64,000 bases of DNA from Alligator mississippiensis (GCF_030867095.1 NC_081826.1:34946001-35010000); one strand, 5' to 3'. Counted from the first letter of the stretch, positions 42,736 to 55,969 are shown. Numbers and translations are program-made. The notes: a model not told the origin generated them from the sequence alone.

Positions 42736-44275
42736 GTCATCTTGGCTAGGATGCTGTTGGCTTTTTTTGCAACAAGAGCACACTGGTTCATATTCAGCTT
42801 ATGGTCCACTGTAATCCCCAAGTCTTTCTCTGCAGCACTGTAGCCTAGTCAGTCATTTTCCAATGCGTATTTGTGTATGCAGTTATTCCAGCCTAAGTGC
42901 AGGACTTTGCACGTGTCCTTGTTGAATCTCATCTCATTGATTGCAGACCATTTCTCCAGTCTATCCAGTGCCATATCAGGCTGTGAGCAACCAGGTCTGG
43001 GAGTCACCTCAGAGCTGGGAGAAGCCAGGAAATCAGAAGCCAGGGGATGTGTCCAGGAAACTGAGTCAGAGATCTGGAGGGTCAGCAGAGTGTGATTAGG
43101 AGGCTAGCCAGTTCAGGGATCCAGTGAGTCTATCAGAGTCAGTAGTAGTACAATTCAAGGGTGTAGCATCCTAGGTACAAGGTTGCATTTTATTGCCCGG
43201 ACTCTTACCCTTTTGATTCAGGGGCTTATATGGGAAGGGGTAGGAGGTCAGCTGACCTTGGCTGTGGCTACTTTGATGGCGGAGTGGGCATGTGTCTAAG
43301 CCCAAATGATGTGTTCTGGCCACCTGCGTCTACCCCAGCATTTTGCTGCGGAGGTGGTAGATTGGGGTGAGCTGCTGGGCTTGGCTAGTGAAGGCACTGG
43401 GTTCAAGGCCACAGCTTGACATCTAGGCCTTTATGCATCCTAGCCCTACCCTTCAGAGTGTTTGCAGTTCCATCCAACTTAGCGTCATCCACGAACTTGC
43501 TAAGTATGTACTCGATCCCATCATCCAAATCATTAATGGCAATGTTGAACAGTACTGGATCCAGGATGGACCCCCAGTTATTACCTCCTCCCAACTAGAC
43601 ATTGAGGCCTACATGCTGAGTACAGTGATCCTTCTGGACTTCTTTTCCCATCAGACTTGTCTCCCAGGTCCCTGTGCTTGTTAAAATTTGCTTTTCTAAA
43701 GTCCAGTGTCCTTATTCGGGTGGACCTTCACATTCTCAACCAATTCCTCCTTGCTTGTCAGCAGTAAGTCAAAACGAGCTTCCCTTCTCATTGACTCCTC
43801 TACCTCTCAGATAATCAAAAAATTATCCCCAGCACACTCCAGGAACTCGCTGGACTGCTTGTGCACTGCTGTGTTTCCCTCCCAACAGCTAGCCCAATAA
43901 TTAGTCTTTCATGGAAACCAAGTTCTGCAATCTGGAAACTTCCATCACTTATTTAAAGAAGGCCTCATCTACCTCCTCCTCTTGGTTTGGAGGCCTGTAG
44001 CAGATGCCCATCATGAAATCCCCCCTGCTGCCCCATGATCTTTACCCTGAGGCTTTCAACAGAGCTACTGTCCACTTCATGCTGCACATCTGGACACACC
44101 TACATTACCTTTATATATTGCCTTTCTCTGGTCTATCTTTCTTAAACAAACTATACACATTTATGACCATATTCCAATCATGGGTACTATCCTACCATGT
44201 CTCTGTAATCCCAATTACATGATAATTCTGTGATTGCACTAGGATTTCCAATTCTTCCTGTTTGTTCCCCACACA
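42736..44275 (-). mobile_element. Old CR1/L3-type LINE, minus strand, internally deleted
   Basis: Landmarks in reverse: LGVTVDHKLNMNQ-like sequence (near 42780-42820), CTAAGTGCAGGACTTTGCAC near 42892-42911 and, after an inserted LTR, a site equal to the FADD region (CTTAGCGTCATCCACGAACT near 43478-43497). It then jumps past motifs A and B to a linker and endonuclease-side region (AAAGTCCAGTGTCCTTATTC near 43698, TGCACTAGGATTTCCAATTC near 44236). The jump indicates an internal deletion. Stops throughout. Confidence 0.7.
42982..43413 (-). mobile_element. Probable small solo LTR inside CR1/L3 (432 bp)
   Basis: CR1/L3 similarity is interrupted here. Read on the minus strand, the insert starts TGTGGCC and ends CTCACA, with a TATA-like CCATATAAGCC (43225-43234) and GGGCAATAAAATGC (AATAAA at 43189-43194) about 35 bp further on. 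This is a compact promoter plus polyadenylation layout typical of LTRs. The flanking words CATATCAGGC and CATCTAGGC are similar but not an exact duplication, so the borders may be off by a few bases. No internal retroviral genes. Confidence 0.6.
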
Positions 44276-44949
44276 GGACAAAGCACAGTCCCACCAGTCA
44301 GCCAGGGCTTTGTCCAAGAGTCACATGGACCAAGCTGAGTCAAAAGGTCAGCTTGATGGCATGAAACCAGACCAAGGAAGCAGTGAGGTGACTATCAATG
44401 CCTCATGTTGCAAGGCCAAGTTATGGACCAGGGGCTCCTGAAGCAGCTCTGGAACTCTCAGGTACTGCCTTGGGGTCTCATTCAGAGGTAGACCTGCCAG
44501 GTTTGGAAAATGTTGTAGTAGAAGGGCAGCAGAGCATCTGAGTGAAAAAAATGAGAATCCAACAGGAAAAGTTCCTGATCATGGTTGAGGTCTCCACCTA
44601 ATATAGGAAAGCAAAGGCCAGCCATTGCCAGGGGAGGTGTTCACTAGCAAAGAGCAGGCACTGAAAGAATGCTTTCCTGGTCAATTATAAAGAAAGTATG
44701 AGAGAGAGAGCACCTGAGGATGAGACCAGTCTAAGAATAGCGGGTAGATTTTGTTTCCATGTATTAAGTTTTGGATATGGGTTTACCAGCTCTATGCCTG
44801 AATGGTAACTATAATGCCATTGACTGCAGGCTAATCCTGCACTGTCCAGCCTCCTTATCTTGTCTTCTTACAATAGCCTGTTACACCTTCGTTTAACTTA
44901 TCTGGGGAGGTTGCCCTCTAGTCTTAAAGGGGAGTCTGGAAGTACTGTT

Positions 44950-45068
44950 TTCAGATTCTGAAGAATGCAAAACTTTCTTTTTCATATCCTGCATTTGAAA
45001 ACTTGTCTAACTCTCTCCCAATTTTATAGCTGGGCAAATAAAAGATATCACCCTATGAAATTCTTGCC
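44950..45068. mobile_element. Palindromic repeat, family P, partial
   Basis: Contains TTCTGAAGAATGCAAAAC, GAAAACTTGTCTAACTCTCT and GGCAAATAAAAGATATCACC, the right-arm words of family P. Left arm and tail not evident. Confidence 0.55.
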
Positions 45069-45069
45069 T

Positions 45070-47315
45070 TAAAAATGGAAACAAACTTCCATCCTGTTTT
45101 CTTAAATTTATAGTTAGGTCATTCACTTTATTGATTCTAACCATACTTTCAATATGCTACAGATGTACAAATGTTGAATTGCTTCATGTAAATTGCCAGG
45201 TTGGAGATGAGGAAGGCAGATGCAACACGGTAAAGCTCGGGGTTTGGGCAACTGTGCTGACAGCAAATAAGGATTCCTTGAATCAACAGAGATGGTTTGC
45301 AATTGTGCATTTGTTGTCAGAAATGTCCTTCCAGGTGCTTAGTAGTTAAATCATAAACAACTGCAACATTTACATTATTAACAGGTTTCAGGACAGACAA
45401 CCCAATTATATGAATAGGGGAGGCCATCTTTCTGTCACAGTTATGATTTCAGACACTTTGCAAATCCAAGAAAAGTGGCTTGTGTCAATGCACATTTCAT
45501 GTTTTGGAGGATAAGAATGATGACTATATAGTAGATTCCACAGAAATATCCAAAATAAGTATTTCAGTTTAACACGGGGGTGGGGGAAATTCTGCAACAA
45601 TTCTACAGCTACAGAATGGAGAAGCGACCCGATCCTTTCATGGGGAGGGGAGAGAAATTGATGTTAGGTATAAAACAATTCAGTGGTCTTGGTGACTTCA
45701 AAATTTAAGATATTCAGTCTCCCTGCAGTGGTTTTGAGGATCAAGAGACTTCACTTAGAAGAAATTTATGGTCTTCTGCCTCCCAACTATGAAAGGGATC
45801 TCTGTTCAATTTCTTTGTCAAAGGTGATGGGAATTGAAATCGACAGAGCTTTGTCCCTATGAAACCTGCTTCAAAACTCCAGACTCTGTTAGAAAAAAAC
45901 CCTTTTGTCATGTATGAATCAGTTTTAGGCTCTCTACTTTTATTAGAGACCATCATGGAATAAACAAGTCCAGAATCTGTGCCAGAATATAGCTGCTCTG
46001 TCTCAAAGTGGCAGGATTTTAACATTTTAAACTAACAATATGGGAAGTAGAAAATGCTTCCAGCATTGACAGTAGCTGGAAGTGGTAAGGGAATCCTGAC
46101 TCATGATTGCATAAGAATCATGATGAAGGGCCTCATTTTCTTTCTTGGCTGCTTCTAAGGATGACCGTACAAGTTATTGATTTACTGATGTCCTTTCTTT
46201 CTTGACCTGCTTATGTTGTCATATACAGAGGAGGTCATATTTTGACAGTTTGGGGAAGTCAAGAGGTTTTGGCAGGGCTTTATCTACCTCAGCCAGCTGT
46301 AACACATGCTTCACCCTGGCTCCTGTGATCTAACAGTGAGTCTGCCCAGCCATAAGGATAGACATCCTGGCTCATTTGAAAAGGAAATGACCCCACTCCT
46401 CAATTGGGCTTCAGTTAGAGAGTCCCATTTCCCTTTTTTGTTGTTCAATTTGTAAACAGCCCAGCATCCTCATAGTGTCTGCCACCTTCTCTTCCCCTAC
46501 CCTCAATTTGTCACCCTAATAATTGAGTTTAGCACCTACTTCCTTCTCACTAAGAATAATCATCCTAGATTTTAGGTGTGGTCAAAAGACTCATTATATA
46601 GAGAGTATATCAGTTGGGAATGTTATGTTATTTTCCAGGTTCCCAAATATCTTCTTACTGCAACCTACTTCTCCAGCCTTCCAGTTTTGCTGTCATGGTG
46701 CTTTGTCATACAACTAAGCAAGAAGAAAGAAGTAGCTGCAGAACCACTGTGAGAATTAAACTACCCTTTACTTACCCATCAGAAAAGCTGAGGCAAATGT
46801 AGCTGAATCACCTGAATGGCTTCAACTGTAACATAACCATGGGAAAACTGGCAGAGTCTGAGCAAAAAATGGAAAGTCCTTGAGAGTGAAGGAGGAAAGC
46901 AAGAAGATCCCCTAAAGACAAAGAACACTTTAAACTCTGTCACATTTCTTCTGTGTGGTATACATTTTACAGAGGATGGAGCGGAAAAAAAAACTTTGGC
47001 CTGTCTTGGTAGGTATTTGCTTTCATGTTCTATTCAACAACAAGTGATTAAAGCTTTTACGATGCCCTAAATACCTATGTGAATAGATTGAGAAGAATAT
47101 GCCCCGTTATAGTAGAAGACAAAAATGAGAGACAAAATACAAGTATTAAAAATAATCCATAATAGAGATAGTTATAATTCTTGTTCCTATTTCCATCTTT
47201 TGTCTGCCTGGCCTATTTAGATTGTAAGTTCTTCAGTGTATAAACTGTTCCTTCCGATGTACCCTCTGTCTATCAGTGATTTTAGGTACTACTGAAGTAA
47301 CATAATAATTAATTA
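45070..47315. other. Non-coding stretch, nothing recognised
   Basis: Frames up to 94 codons without recognisable domain. No transposon termini. Confidence 0.5.
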
Positions 47316-47319
47316 TGGA

Positions 47320-48570
47320 TCATAAAAATCATTAACATATAGAGCTGGAGGGGACATCAAGTTCATCCCCTGCTTTGAAGCAGATCAAGTGCAGTTTCTC
47401 TCTGTGTCTTACAGATGCTTGTCTAATCTGTTGCTGAAAACCCTCTAATAATGGGGATTCACTACTCCAAACAGCTAACCTGTTCCAGCTAACACTTTAT
47501 TAGTTAGAAAAATTTTCCTACGATCTAACCTAAACCTCTTGCTGCCAATTATGTGCTGTATTACCTTCAGTGGTCATTACTCCCAGTATATTCCCATCCC
47601 ATTTTGTTGTTAACACCTCCCAAATAATATATTCCTTTTTATGTGGCATCATGGTATTGATGGTAGTTCATAGTGGTAGTTCATGCAAACTAAATATAAA
47701 TCTCAGATCCATTTCTGCTATACTACTGCCTAACCTGTTATTCCCCATTTTGTGTTTGTGCGTTTGATTTTTTTTTTTTAATTTGTCATCCTAGTTTGAG
47801 GAGTCGCTCAGTAAATTATTGATAAACCAGCTTCAGGATTAATCAATCTTGGAGACTGAACCAAAAAAGGCAATGCACATTTCAGTCAGACATTATTTGT
47901 TTTAGGTACTTTAGGTACTTCGGGGTACACTCTATATCAGACATCACTTGCACACATTCTATGTTCAGTAAAGGATCAATCATTGCTTTTTCTTTTACTT
48001 CTAATCAACAAATAGAACCTTTTCTTATTTCCTCTTTTATTCCTTGATAATTGTTACCCATTTTGTACCTTAGTTTTTCTGGTTATACTCCTACATCCTT
48101 GCATTATTCTTTTTATGTTTGCCATTAGAAATATGTTGCCTTTTCCTTCTTTTCTATTTGGTACAATTCCTTTTTATGTACAAGTCAATAAGGAGTCGTG
48201 GTGCTGCCATATAAGACTCTTGCTATACTTCCTGTCTTTCCTGCACTTCAGGTTGGTTTGCTGTTGTACTTCTAATATCTGTCTCAGAAATTGTGAACAT
48301 GTGAACTCCTATGCCCCAGAATTTTTGCCTATGGAGCATTACCTATCCTGGGTTTGCTGACATCTTCTTTTCCGAAGACCACTGACATGATTATCCCAGT
48401 CTAACTACCTCCATTCTTCAGTATCATTACCTCTATCATATCATGATGACATTCACCTGTAGTGCCTTCTGCTTCCAGGTTCCCAGTTCTTCTGTATTAA
48501 GCTCAAATTTGAAACAGCTACTCCTTAGCTACTTCCTCTGCCTTCTAAAGCAAAAAGTAGTTGTTTCCAA
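47320..48570 (-). mobile_element. Old CR1/L3-type LINE, minus strand, internally deleted
   Basis: The 3' part reads GAGCTGGAGGGGACATCAAG, GCTAACCTGTTCCAGCTAAC and GCTGCCAATTATGTGCTG. Then come TTCCCCATTTTGTGTTTGTG (about 47742) and a jump to linker and upstream words, TTGATAATTGTTACCCATTT (48044) and TATACTTCCTGTCTTTCCTG (48224-48243). The RT active-site region is missing. Heavily mutated. Confidence 0.65.
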
Positions 48571-49144
48571 GATATTCCAGAACACACATAATAAGATAAA
48601 CTGGCGATATTATTTGACCTTATTCACAATACAAGCATATAAATATGTATGCAATTACATTGACAAGATTAAAGCCAATTAAAGAAAATACTTTAGTCTA
48701 CACAAATAATTATCCTGTGAAACTCATTGGTACAAGGTATCATTCAGGAAAGAGCTTATTGGAGATCAAACAAGAACTGCATTTTAAAACTACTAGTGAC
48801 TAAAAATTACATCCTTTCTAGTTTAGCATAAATAGATTATTCTTTATATGATCTAGTACACTCTTTTATAACCTTTTCCAGAAATACCTGGTACTGGACA
48901 TTCTCAAAGAAAAGACAAGAAAAATGGATCATTAATTTGATCTAATGTATTTCTTTCAATGGATAGTCTTGAAATTCAGTCTAAACTACTGTTGGTTTTA
49001 TAATTTCATACTCAATCCAGATTGCAGTTTTAGGAGCCATTAACCAAAGATTATAGGAACGTTTGTTGTGTTTCTGTCCCTGACGCCTTTCTTTTCCTGC
49101 TCTAAGGTTTTCTGAGGACTAAAGGCCAAATTTTTAAGGTATTT

Positions 49145-49386
49145 GGATATGTCTACACATTGTCCTATATCACCGTAGCAATGCGCTACATTGATATATG
49201 GTGCACTACGGCAACAGAGCAATCACATGAGTCTACATGTGACTGGCAGCTACTTTGCTGTAGGGGTGTGCTCCCCTGTTTTAGCTCACCACCACAGTGA
49301 AGTAGCGGCTAAAACTAACCATGTGCCATGCGCATGGCACAGTACATGTGTACTGCTCCATAGGGCAACATGTAGATGCACTCTTT
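49145..49386. mobile_element. MITE-like element (GTCTACACAT-end family)
   Basis: Left ATATGTCTACACATTGTCC faces right AACATGTAGATGCAC. The interior has short inverted words (CATGTGCCATGCGCATGGCA, TGATATATGGTGCACTACGG). Termini resemble those at 61346-61803. No exact duplication identified. Confidence 0.5.
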
Positions 49387-50330
49387 AAGTAACTAAAACC
49401 GAAGATACCTACATCATTAGGTCCTTAAATATCTTGAAAAATATGGCTTAAAACAACCAATCCTATTCCCTATAAAGCCAATGACAAAACATCTTTTTCT
49501 ATCAGTAGTGTAAGTGCAGGTCTCAGTAAAATTGAGCATGCTTCAGATAATGTAGCAGGGTCCATCTTGCTCAAACAGCAGTCAGAAGCTAGAAATGGAA
49601 TTTTCCTTCCTAAGGTGGAGCCTCCAAGAAGCTTCAGGGAAATGAAGTGACAGTTCTGAGGATCACTTTATCTTGATGAGAAATGTAAGGGTAAGGAAAA
49701 ATGAGGAAAGACATAAGGAGCCAGAGATAAGGAACAGAAGAAGAGAAAAACAGGTTTCATAACACTAAATTAAGAAATAACATGACCAGTTGGGAAAGAG
49801 GTAAAACTACAATAACATTAAAGCTACAACAGCATTAAAGCTACAACAACATAAAAAAAATTGCACAATGAGATATTAATGCATTAGGAAACTCCTGGAT
49901 AAGAATCTTATTGTAAAGATGATACAGAAAACACCAGCCTCTTTCCAATTCCTTATGAAAGAATGTCCAGGAGGTAAAAAAGAGAGCTCTTAACAGCAAC
50001 CATTGCAGATCTCAACTGCAGCCAACTTTTAAAAAAGCATTTAAATGCCAAATTCTGTACTATTCATATCAATATCCAGAACTCAAATCTGTCATTAAAA
50101 GCATAATTTTTAGATAGTTCTGTATATATTTGACAAATAGGTCAATAAGAGACCTCATACCCATACTCTTATTCGCCATGAATAACACCTTATGACAAGA
50201 GTGGTCCCCTTGCCTTTATTTTATGCAGCTGTACAGTAAGGGGATACCCATTGCTATGAATGGATGCATCAACATATGCTATTCATAGACTGTAGGCCTC
50301 TGGCATTAATTCATCTGTATAATCTATTCT

Positions 50331-50505
50331 ATAAAGCACTGGAACAGGTTGCCCAAAGAGTTTGTAGAATCTCCATCCTTGGAGGTTTTTAAGACCTGGC
50401 TAGACAAAGTCTTGGCTTGGATGGTCCTGCTTTGAGCAGGGTGTTGGACTACATCACGTCCTGAGGTTCCTTCCAACCCTATTTTTTTTAATGATTCTAT
50501 GAATT
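50331..50505 (+). mobile_element. CR1 LINE 3' end, plus strand
   Basis: Starts GCACTGGAACAGGTTGCCCA and runs through CTTGGAGGTTTTTAAGACCT and GGTTCCTTCCAACCCTATTT to a terminal ATGATTCTATGAATTTCATG repeat. Only the last 175 bp are present. On the same strand it encodes a fragment of the C-terminal domain. Confidence 0.88.
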
Positions 50506-50509
50506 TCAT

Positions 50510-53150
50510 GATTACATGTTATATACCCCTTCCTTCCCTCAAAAAGACTTATTACTGAACCTTCTGTATGCTTATAGGTCTCCCCCTTCTAACCAATATA
50601 CTGGGGAAGGCCCTTTTCAAACCACAGCAGGAATCAGCTCACTTCTCAGGCCTCCTATCATTCCTCTTGCAAGGTGATAGACTGAATGGAGGATCACAAT
50701 CTACAAAGACTTTAGGTCTTCACATTCTTACACAAGCACAGGGTCCACCCAAGAAATCTAGGGCCTTTTTTAACTCTAGGAGCTGGCCCTTTTGGCCTTT
50801 TGCCACTCTGGTATTGCTACAAATCCAGACATTCCCATACATTCTTAATATTAAACTTCCAATTGTACCTTGTTTAATTAAAACTATACATTCATGTGTA
50901 CACATCAAAAATAACTCTAGTTTGGCCCAACAAGATAATTTCCTCCTACACCCAAAACAGGTCATCAGACCCACAGCATCCTGAAAACAGGATACTGGGG
51001 CAACTGAAAAGATAAGAGGTCCAAAAAGCAAGTGAAAGGATCTAAATTAATTGGCCAGAGAGCTGATGCATGCAGGTCAATAAGCCTTTCCACTCTCTCC
51101 TGGCATGCCAATCGGAGAAGAACTTGAGGAAGAAGAAGGATTCAAAGGACAGGCAGTCTCACCACCCTTCCAGGTTGTGCATATCCCTTCCAGTTCTAGT
51201 AATGTCTCCCCCACATCTGAGACACATGGGCATTTCTCAATTATAATTTGGGTTATAAATCTACAAAGAACAAGTAACTAATGTTAACTGAACAATCACT
51301 GCTAGAACTGGTCGTGGTCACAAGTTTGTACTTCAGTTTCTGGATCTGACAGGTTTTTAAACTTATTTTTTAAGTTACCACTGCAAATTCCATTCTTCAA
51401 TAGTTATCCTTCTTACACTCTGAAACAAAGAGGGGGAAAATACAGCCCCTTTGCATCTGGAAAATATACTGATTGAAATATCATCTTTGGTAAGTCTGCT
51501 CTATAGACACTAATTGATATTGTCTGAATTAAGTGGAAGTGTCTGTCAGAAAACCCTTTTTAACAACCGACTTGTTTTCCTATCCAGTATACTTAAAATT
51601 GGCGTGATGTTAGCTTCCCTCTTAGAAAACCTCATATTTTGATTTATGAATGTTTTCAAATTTTTAAGATTCTCAAAAACATTGTTTCACCTGTAAGTAG
51701 AGAGATAGCTTGTTTGGCTAACTGCCTTGAATGACTGTGTGCCAGGTAATGAATAATGCCATGTTCAATATTCTAAATTTGTGTTCCAAATTCTGAATTC
51801 CGAATGAGCTGCATGGAAGTATACTGATAAGTGACTGATTTTTACTGCAAGGATTGTCTTATTTTAAACTTTAAATTTAGTTGCCTTACTTTACTCAAAG
51901 CATTTTTGAATGAGATGGGATTTAAAGTGATATTCAACAATATTCATACATCTTTCTAAGCCTCAGAAGAAGCCAAACTGAATAAAGGAAGGATAAATTA
52001 GTGAAACATATTTCTCCAAAACAAAAGGGTCAAAACCATCCCTGGCTATATCTACTAAGAGTTAAGCCAGGGATGAATTTAGTCCAAGTATTATACTACC
52101 AAATCTTTTAGATTGTCTCTTGAGAATTGTCGGTCTTTGTACGTAAACACTATGTATTAATTTTCACTCTTTTTAATTATATTTTAACAAAATTGTAAAA
52201 AGTGCCATAGTGACGAGCTCAAAGAAATAATTTACCAACAAGGGGATCTAAGATGCTTCAGTTACTTCCAGTTCTAAATATCAGAAAAACTAGGGCTTTT
52301 GATCTTTCAAGGACTCTTCACCTATTGTTGACTTTTTAATTGTGAACTATACAGTAGAATTACCCACATGAATACATGGTAATTTTAGTTTGATAATAAT
52401 AAGAAATTAACCAGATCTTTGCTTAAAAATCAAAATGAATACAGACAACATTTGATTTGAGCATATTGAGAAGACCATCACTAAATGAATATAAGATAAA
52501 AATACTTAATGCATTGCACCACCATACAGATTACATAGATTATATGCTATTGATAAGTTTTAAAGATGTTCTGTTTCACTCTGTAATTTATAAGTTAACA
52601 GAAGAGTAATTAGGGGGACATTAATAGATGAGGAAGACTGCTAAAAATAACAAAACTGGTAAATGAAAGGAGAGCAAAAGGAAATTGCTGTTATATAAAT
52701 TACTATTGGTTAGTTTTGTTCCGTGTAATACCATAACATTGAGCATCATTCTTTAAGTGCATTTAAATACCTGCCTTAAAAACAATACAATAATGAACAA
52801 ACTACAGTCTGGTTAGAGAGAAATATAGCATTTCATGAGTCAGGAATATACAATGGCAAAATCAGTTAATGACCAATGCATATTGTGATTGCTTTAGAGT
52901 CCATTAGTACAAATTCTTCCAGTATTCCAGTTTATGCCTGTTGTTTCCCTTGTTTGTTATTCCATTTTGTCTGGGACACTGCCCATCAACAGTAGACTCT
53001 GAAGAAGCAAGGTACCTGTATTAACTGCCAAGAATACCAACATGTACAGGGCCTGATACTCTACTAACTTGTCCGTTGTATAACCATTTATAGCTGCAAA
53101 GTGAATGTAAATTGTTCCCATTCTGATATAGTTCCATTCTCTGTGCAGCA
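50510..53150. other. AT-rich non-coding stretch, nothing recognised
   Basis: The 138-codon plus frame 50568-50984 and its 103-codon antisense partner show no domain or codon signal. No transposon termini. Confidence 0.5.
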
Positions 53151-53155
53151 CAGGC

Positions 53156-53199
53156 ATATGTGTGCGTGCATGCACGCACGTGCGCACACACACACACAT
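53156..53199. repeat. Alternating purine-pyrimidine microsatellite
   Basis: TGTGCGTGCATGCACGCACG then TGCGCACACACACACACA. An alternating run of this kind favours Z-DNA, which is a property of the sequence and not evidence of function. Confidence 0.85.
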
Positions 53200-53201
53200 T
53201 T

Positions 53202-53312
53202 GTAGCCTGGTGGTTAGGGTACTGACCTAAGGGAGAAAATATGTGGGGATGAGAATTGAGCTCTGACTTCCTATCTCCTCGGCAAGTGCGCTAACCACTG
53301 AACTATTTAATA
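53202..53312. repeat. Short tRNA-like/hairpin repeat, best copy
   Basis: Left AGCCTGGTGGTTAGGGTACT faces right AAGTGCGCTAACCACTGAAC, which are near complements. The same arms are seen in a widespread sauropsid repeat. Resemblance to tRNA A-box wording (TGGTGGTTAGGGTACT) is partial, and no B-box or cloverleaf is present. Confidence 0.55.
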
Positions 53313-53403
53313 AGTGTGGCACATTCTCCATGTCTACTAGCCCTGTTTTAAAAGAAAAAGGCAGCCACAACCATATGTAATATGAAGCCTGATCATATCT
53401 GAA

Positions 53404-55400
53404 TAGATTTAATAGATTTAATAAATATTTAGGGTCAAAAGTGACCTCAGTGGATCGTTGAGTACATCCTGATCCTGGGCAGGAAAGAGTGCTGGGGTCA
53501 GATGACCCCAGCTAGGTGCTTGTCTAGTCTCCTCTTAAAGACTTTCAAGGTAGGGAAGAGTACCATCTCCCTTGGAAGCCTGTTCCAGAATTTGGCAATC
53601 CTCACTGTAAAGACATTTTTCCTAATGTCTAATCTAAATCTGCTCTCCATCAGTTTATGGCCGTTGTATTCAGGTCCCTCAATCTCTCCTCATAGGATTT
53701 TACCTGCAGGCCCTTGACCATATGAGTAGCCCTCCTTTCGACCCTCTTAAGGTTATCCACATCCCTCTTGAAGTGTGGTGCCCAGAACTGGATGCAGTAC
53801 TCCAGCTGCGGTCATAACAGTGCTGCATAGAGGGGAAGTATCACCTCCTTAGACCTGCTCATGATGCACTTTCTAATGCATGAAAGAGTGCTTTACTTAT
53901 CACTTCGTTACATTGACAACTCATGTTCATTTTGGAGTGGCTATGACTCCAAGATCCCTTTCTGCAGCTCTGCTGCTAAAAAAGCCACCTCCCAGTCTGT
54001 GGCTGTGTTGGTGATTCTTTCTCCCTAGATGCAGCACTTTGCACTTATCTTTGTTAAATTACATCCTATTCTGTTCTTCCCACTTCCCCAATCTGTCCAA
54101 ATCCACCTGAATCCAATCCCTGCCCTCTAGTGCACTTACTTTGCCCCATCATTTGGTGTCACGTCCAAATTTGGACAGAGTGTTTTCTGCACCCTCATCC
54201 AAGTCACTGATGAAGATATTGAACAGCACTGGTCCAGGGACCAAATCTTGGGGAACTCCACTGCCCACATTTTTCCAGGTTGAAAATGACCCGTCCACCA
54301 CTACCCTCTGCATGCATCCCATAAGCTAATTCTCCACCCAGCTGACTGTGTAATAATCTATGTCAAAACTGCTTAATTTATTTGTAAGAATGGGATGCAA
54401 CACTGTATCAAAGGCCTTTTTAAAATCCAAGTAGGTAACATCTACCTCAACTCCTGCTTCTAAGCATTTTGTGAACTTGTCATAAAAAGAAACAAGGTTA
54501 GTCAGGAAGGATCTACCTGCTATGAAGCCATGCTGATTGCCCTTCAGCATTATTTTTCCTACTGGACCCCCATAAATATCCTTAATAATTTTTTCAAAGG
54601 TTTTCCAAAGGATAGAGGTGAGGCTAACTGGCCTATAGTTACCTGGATCATCCTTTCTCTCCTAGAAAATAGGGACCACACTGGCCCTTTTCCAGTCCTC
54701 TGGGACCCATCCTCAGTGCCACGAGTGCTCAAACAACCACACCAGTGGTTCTGCTATGACACTGGCCAATTCCTTCAGCCCCCTTGGCTGAAAACCATCA
54801 GGGCCTGCTGACTTAAACATGTCTAGCCCATCCAAATGCCCCTTCACTAGGTCAGCGCTAACTGTTGGTGGGTTGGAGTCCCTCTTGTGCCTGTCTATAA
54901 CCCCTTTGGGAGATATGTCTTTATCTGTGTTCAGGAATACAGATGCAAAGAACTCATTTAGGAGCTCATCTTTGTCCCTCCTATCTGTTACTAGTTGTCC
55001 TAGTCTATTATGTAGGGGTCCTATGTTACCCTGTGCCTTATTTTTGCTACCTATGTACCCAAAGAAAGACTTTTTGTTGTCTTTAATTTTTGTTGCCAGC
55101 CTGAGTTCCATTTCTGCTTTGGCCTTCCTAACTGATTGCTTGCGAGTGCAAGCCAAGCAGGTATACCTGGGGGCTACCCGCTGCTTCCAGAGTCTGTATG
55201 CCTCAGGATTGCTCCCAACCCTAGACTCTCCTGGAATTCCCTGTTCAGCCAAGAGGGTTTCTTGACTCTTTTGCCTCCCTTTATGTGCACTGGGATGGTC
55301 CCTTTTTGTGCCTGAAGGATCATTCCCTTGAAGAACGCCTACCCTTCCTGGACTCCCATCTCATTTGTTAGATATTTCAAACAACAAGTCCCTTAGGAGA
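53404..55400 (-). mobile_element. CR1 LINE, long but inactivated copy
   Basis: The 3' end has degenerate TAGATTTAA repeats, then GTCAAAAGTGACCTCAGTGG. Homology extends on the minus strand through the RT and the linker to about 55400. Recognisable pieces: SAGPDGFQPRGLKELASVIA and DELLNEFFASVFLNTDKD (54713-55252), and GFIAGRSFLTNLVSFYD and motif A TYLDFKKAFDTV (54326-54550). There is a short deletion near 53668, where C-terminal words abut directly. The catalytic FADD site reads FGRD (about 54162-54175), so this copy has lost an active-site aspartate and its neighbour. Older than the 27659-29600 copy. Confidence 0.9.
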
Positions 55401-55684
55401 CTTAGACAGAAAGCTTGCCTGGTCTCAGGATCCCAGCCATAGTACCTATGTGGTAACCAACTCAGCCCTGTCCAACTGAGGGGAACATGTGAAAGTGCAA
55501 CTCTAGGGACTTGGGGAACTTTAATGTTAAACAGAGAGTTGCCTATAGAGTTTAGGTGCCACCAGGGTTATGCAGATACTCAGCAGGAATTTTCAGGATT
55601 GCAAAGTTACAGGTTTGCATAGTCACTTTAATTCCACACAGCTTCCACTTTAAGCACCTACGTCTTTCACTGAATTGATTCTGT

Positions 55685-55965
55685 GTGACTTGTTCGGGGT
55701 TATACATGAAATCTGGAATAGAGGATGGAACTGACCCCCAATCACTCTTCCCTACATATTAATATAGATGGTATACATCTATATAGCAACTTATCTCTAA
55801 CCTATATCAGCTTTGATCCTGCACTGTTTTGTGAGGGTGGGGGGGAAGAGGAAGTTATGGCTTAATGCAGAACAGGGTCAATAATTTGTAAAGCTCTTCG
55901 AAATCCTGTAGAACGAAAGGTGTTATATAAAATACGATGAAGAGGATAATTGCTACTGCTAATAT
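55685..55965. repeat. Degenerate SINE-like sequences (MIR-like and LINE-tail words)
   Basis: 55685-55745 resembles reversed MIR wording (GTGTGACTTGTTCGGGGTTA). At 55890-55960, GTAAAGCTCTTCGAAATCCT followed by AAGGTGTTATATAAA and AATATTATT matches the common SINE/LINE tail AAAGCGCTTTGAGATCCT ... GGCGCTATAAAAA ... ATTATTATT. Too decayed to delimit. Confidence 0.4.
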
Positions 55966-55969
55966 TATT

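Noticed and set aside
50568-50984. 138-codon plus-strand frame as a gene or exon
   Set aside because: An antisense frame of 103 codons overlaps it and no family features are visible. Length alone is within chance for this window.
53202-53312. A tRNA gene
   Set aside because: Only an A-box-like word is present. There is no B-box, anticodon stem or cloverleaf, and similar copies at 12285 and 26138 show that it is a repeat.
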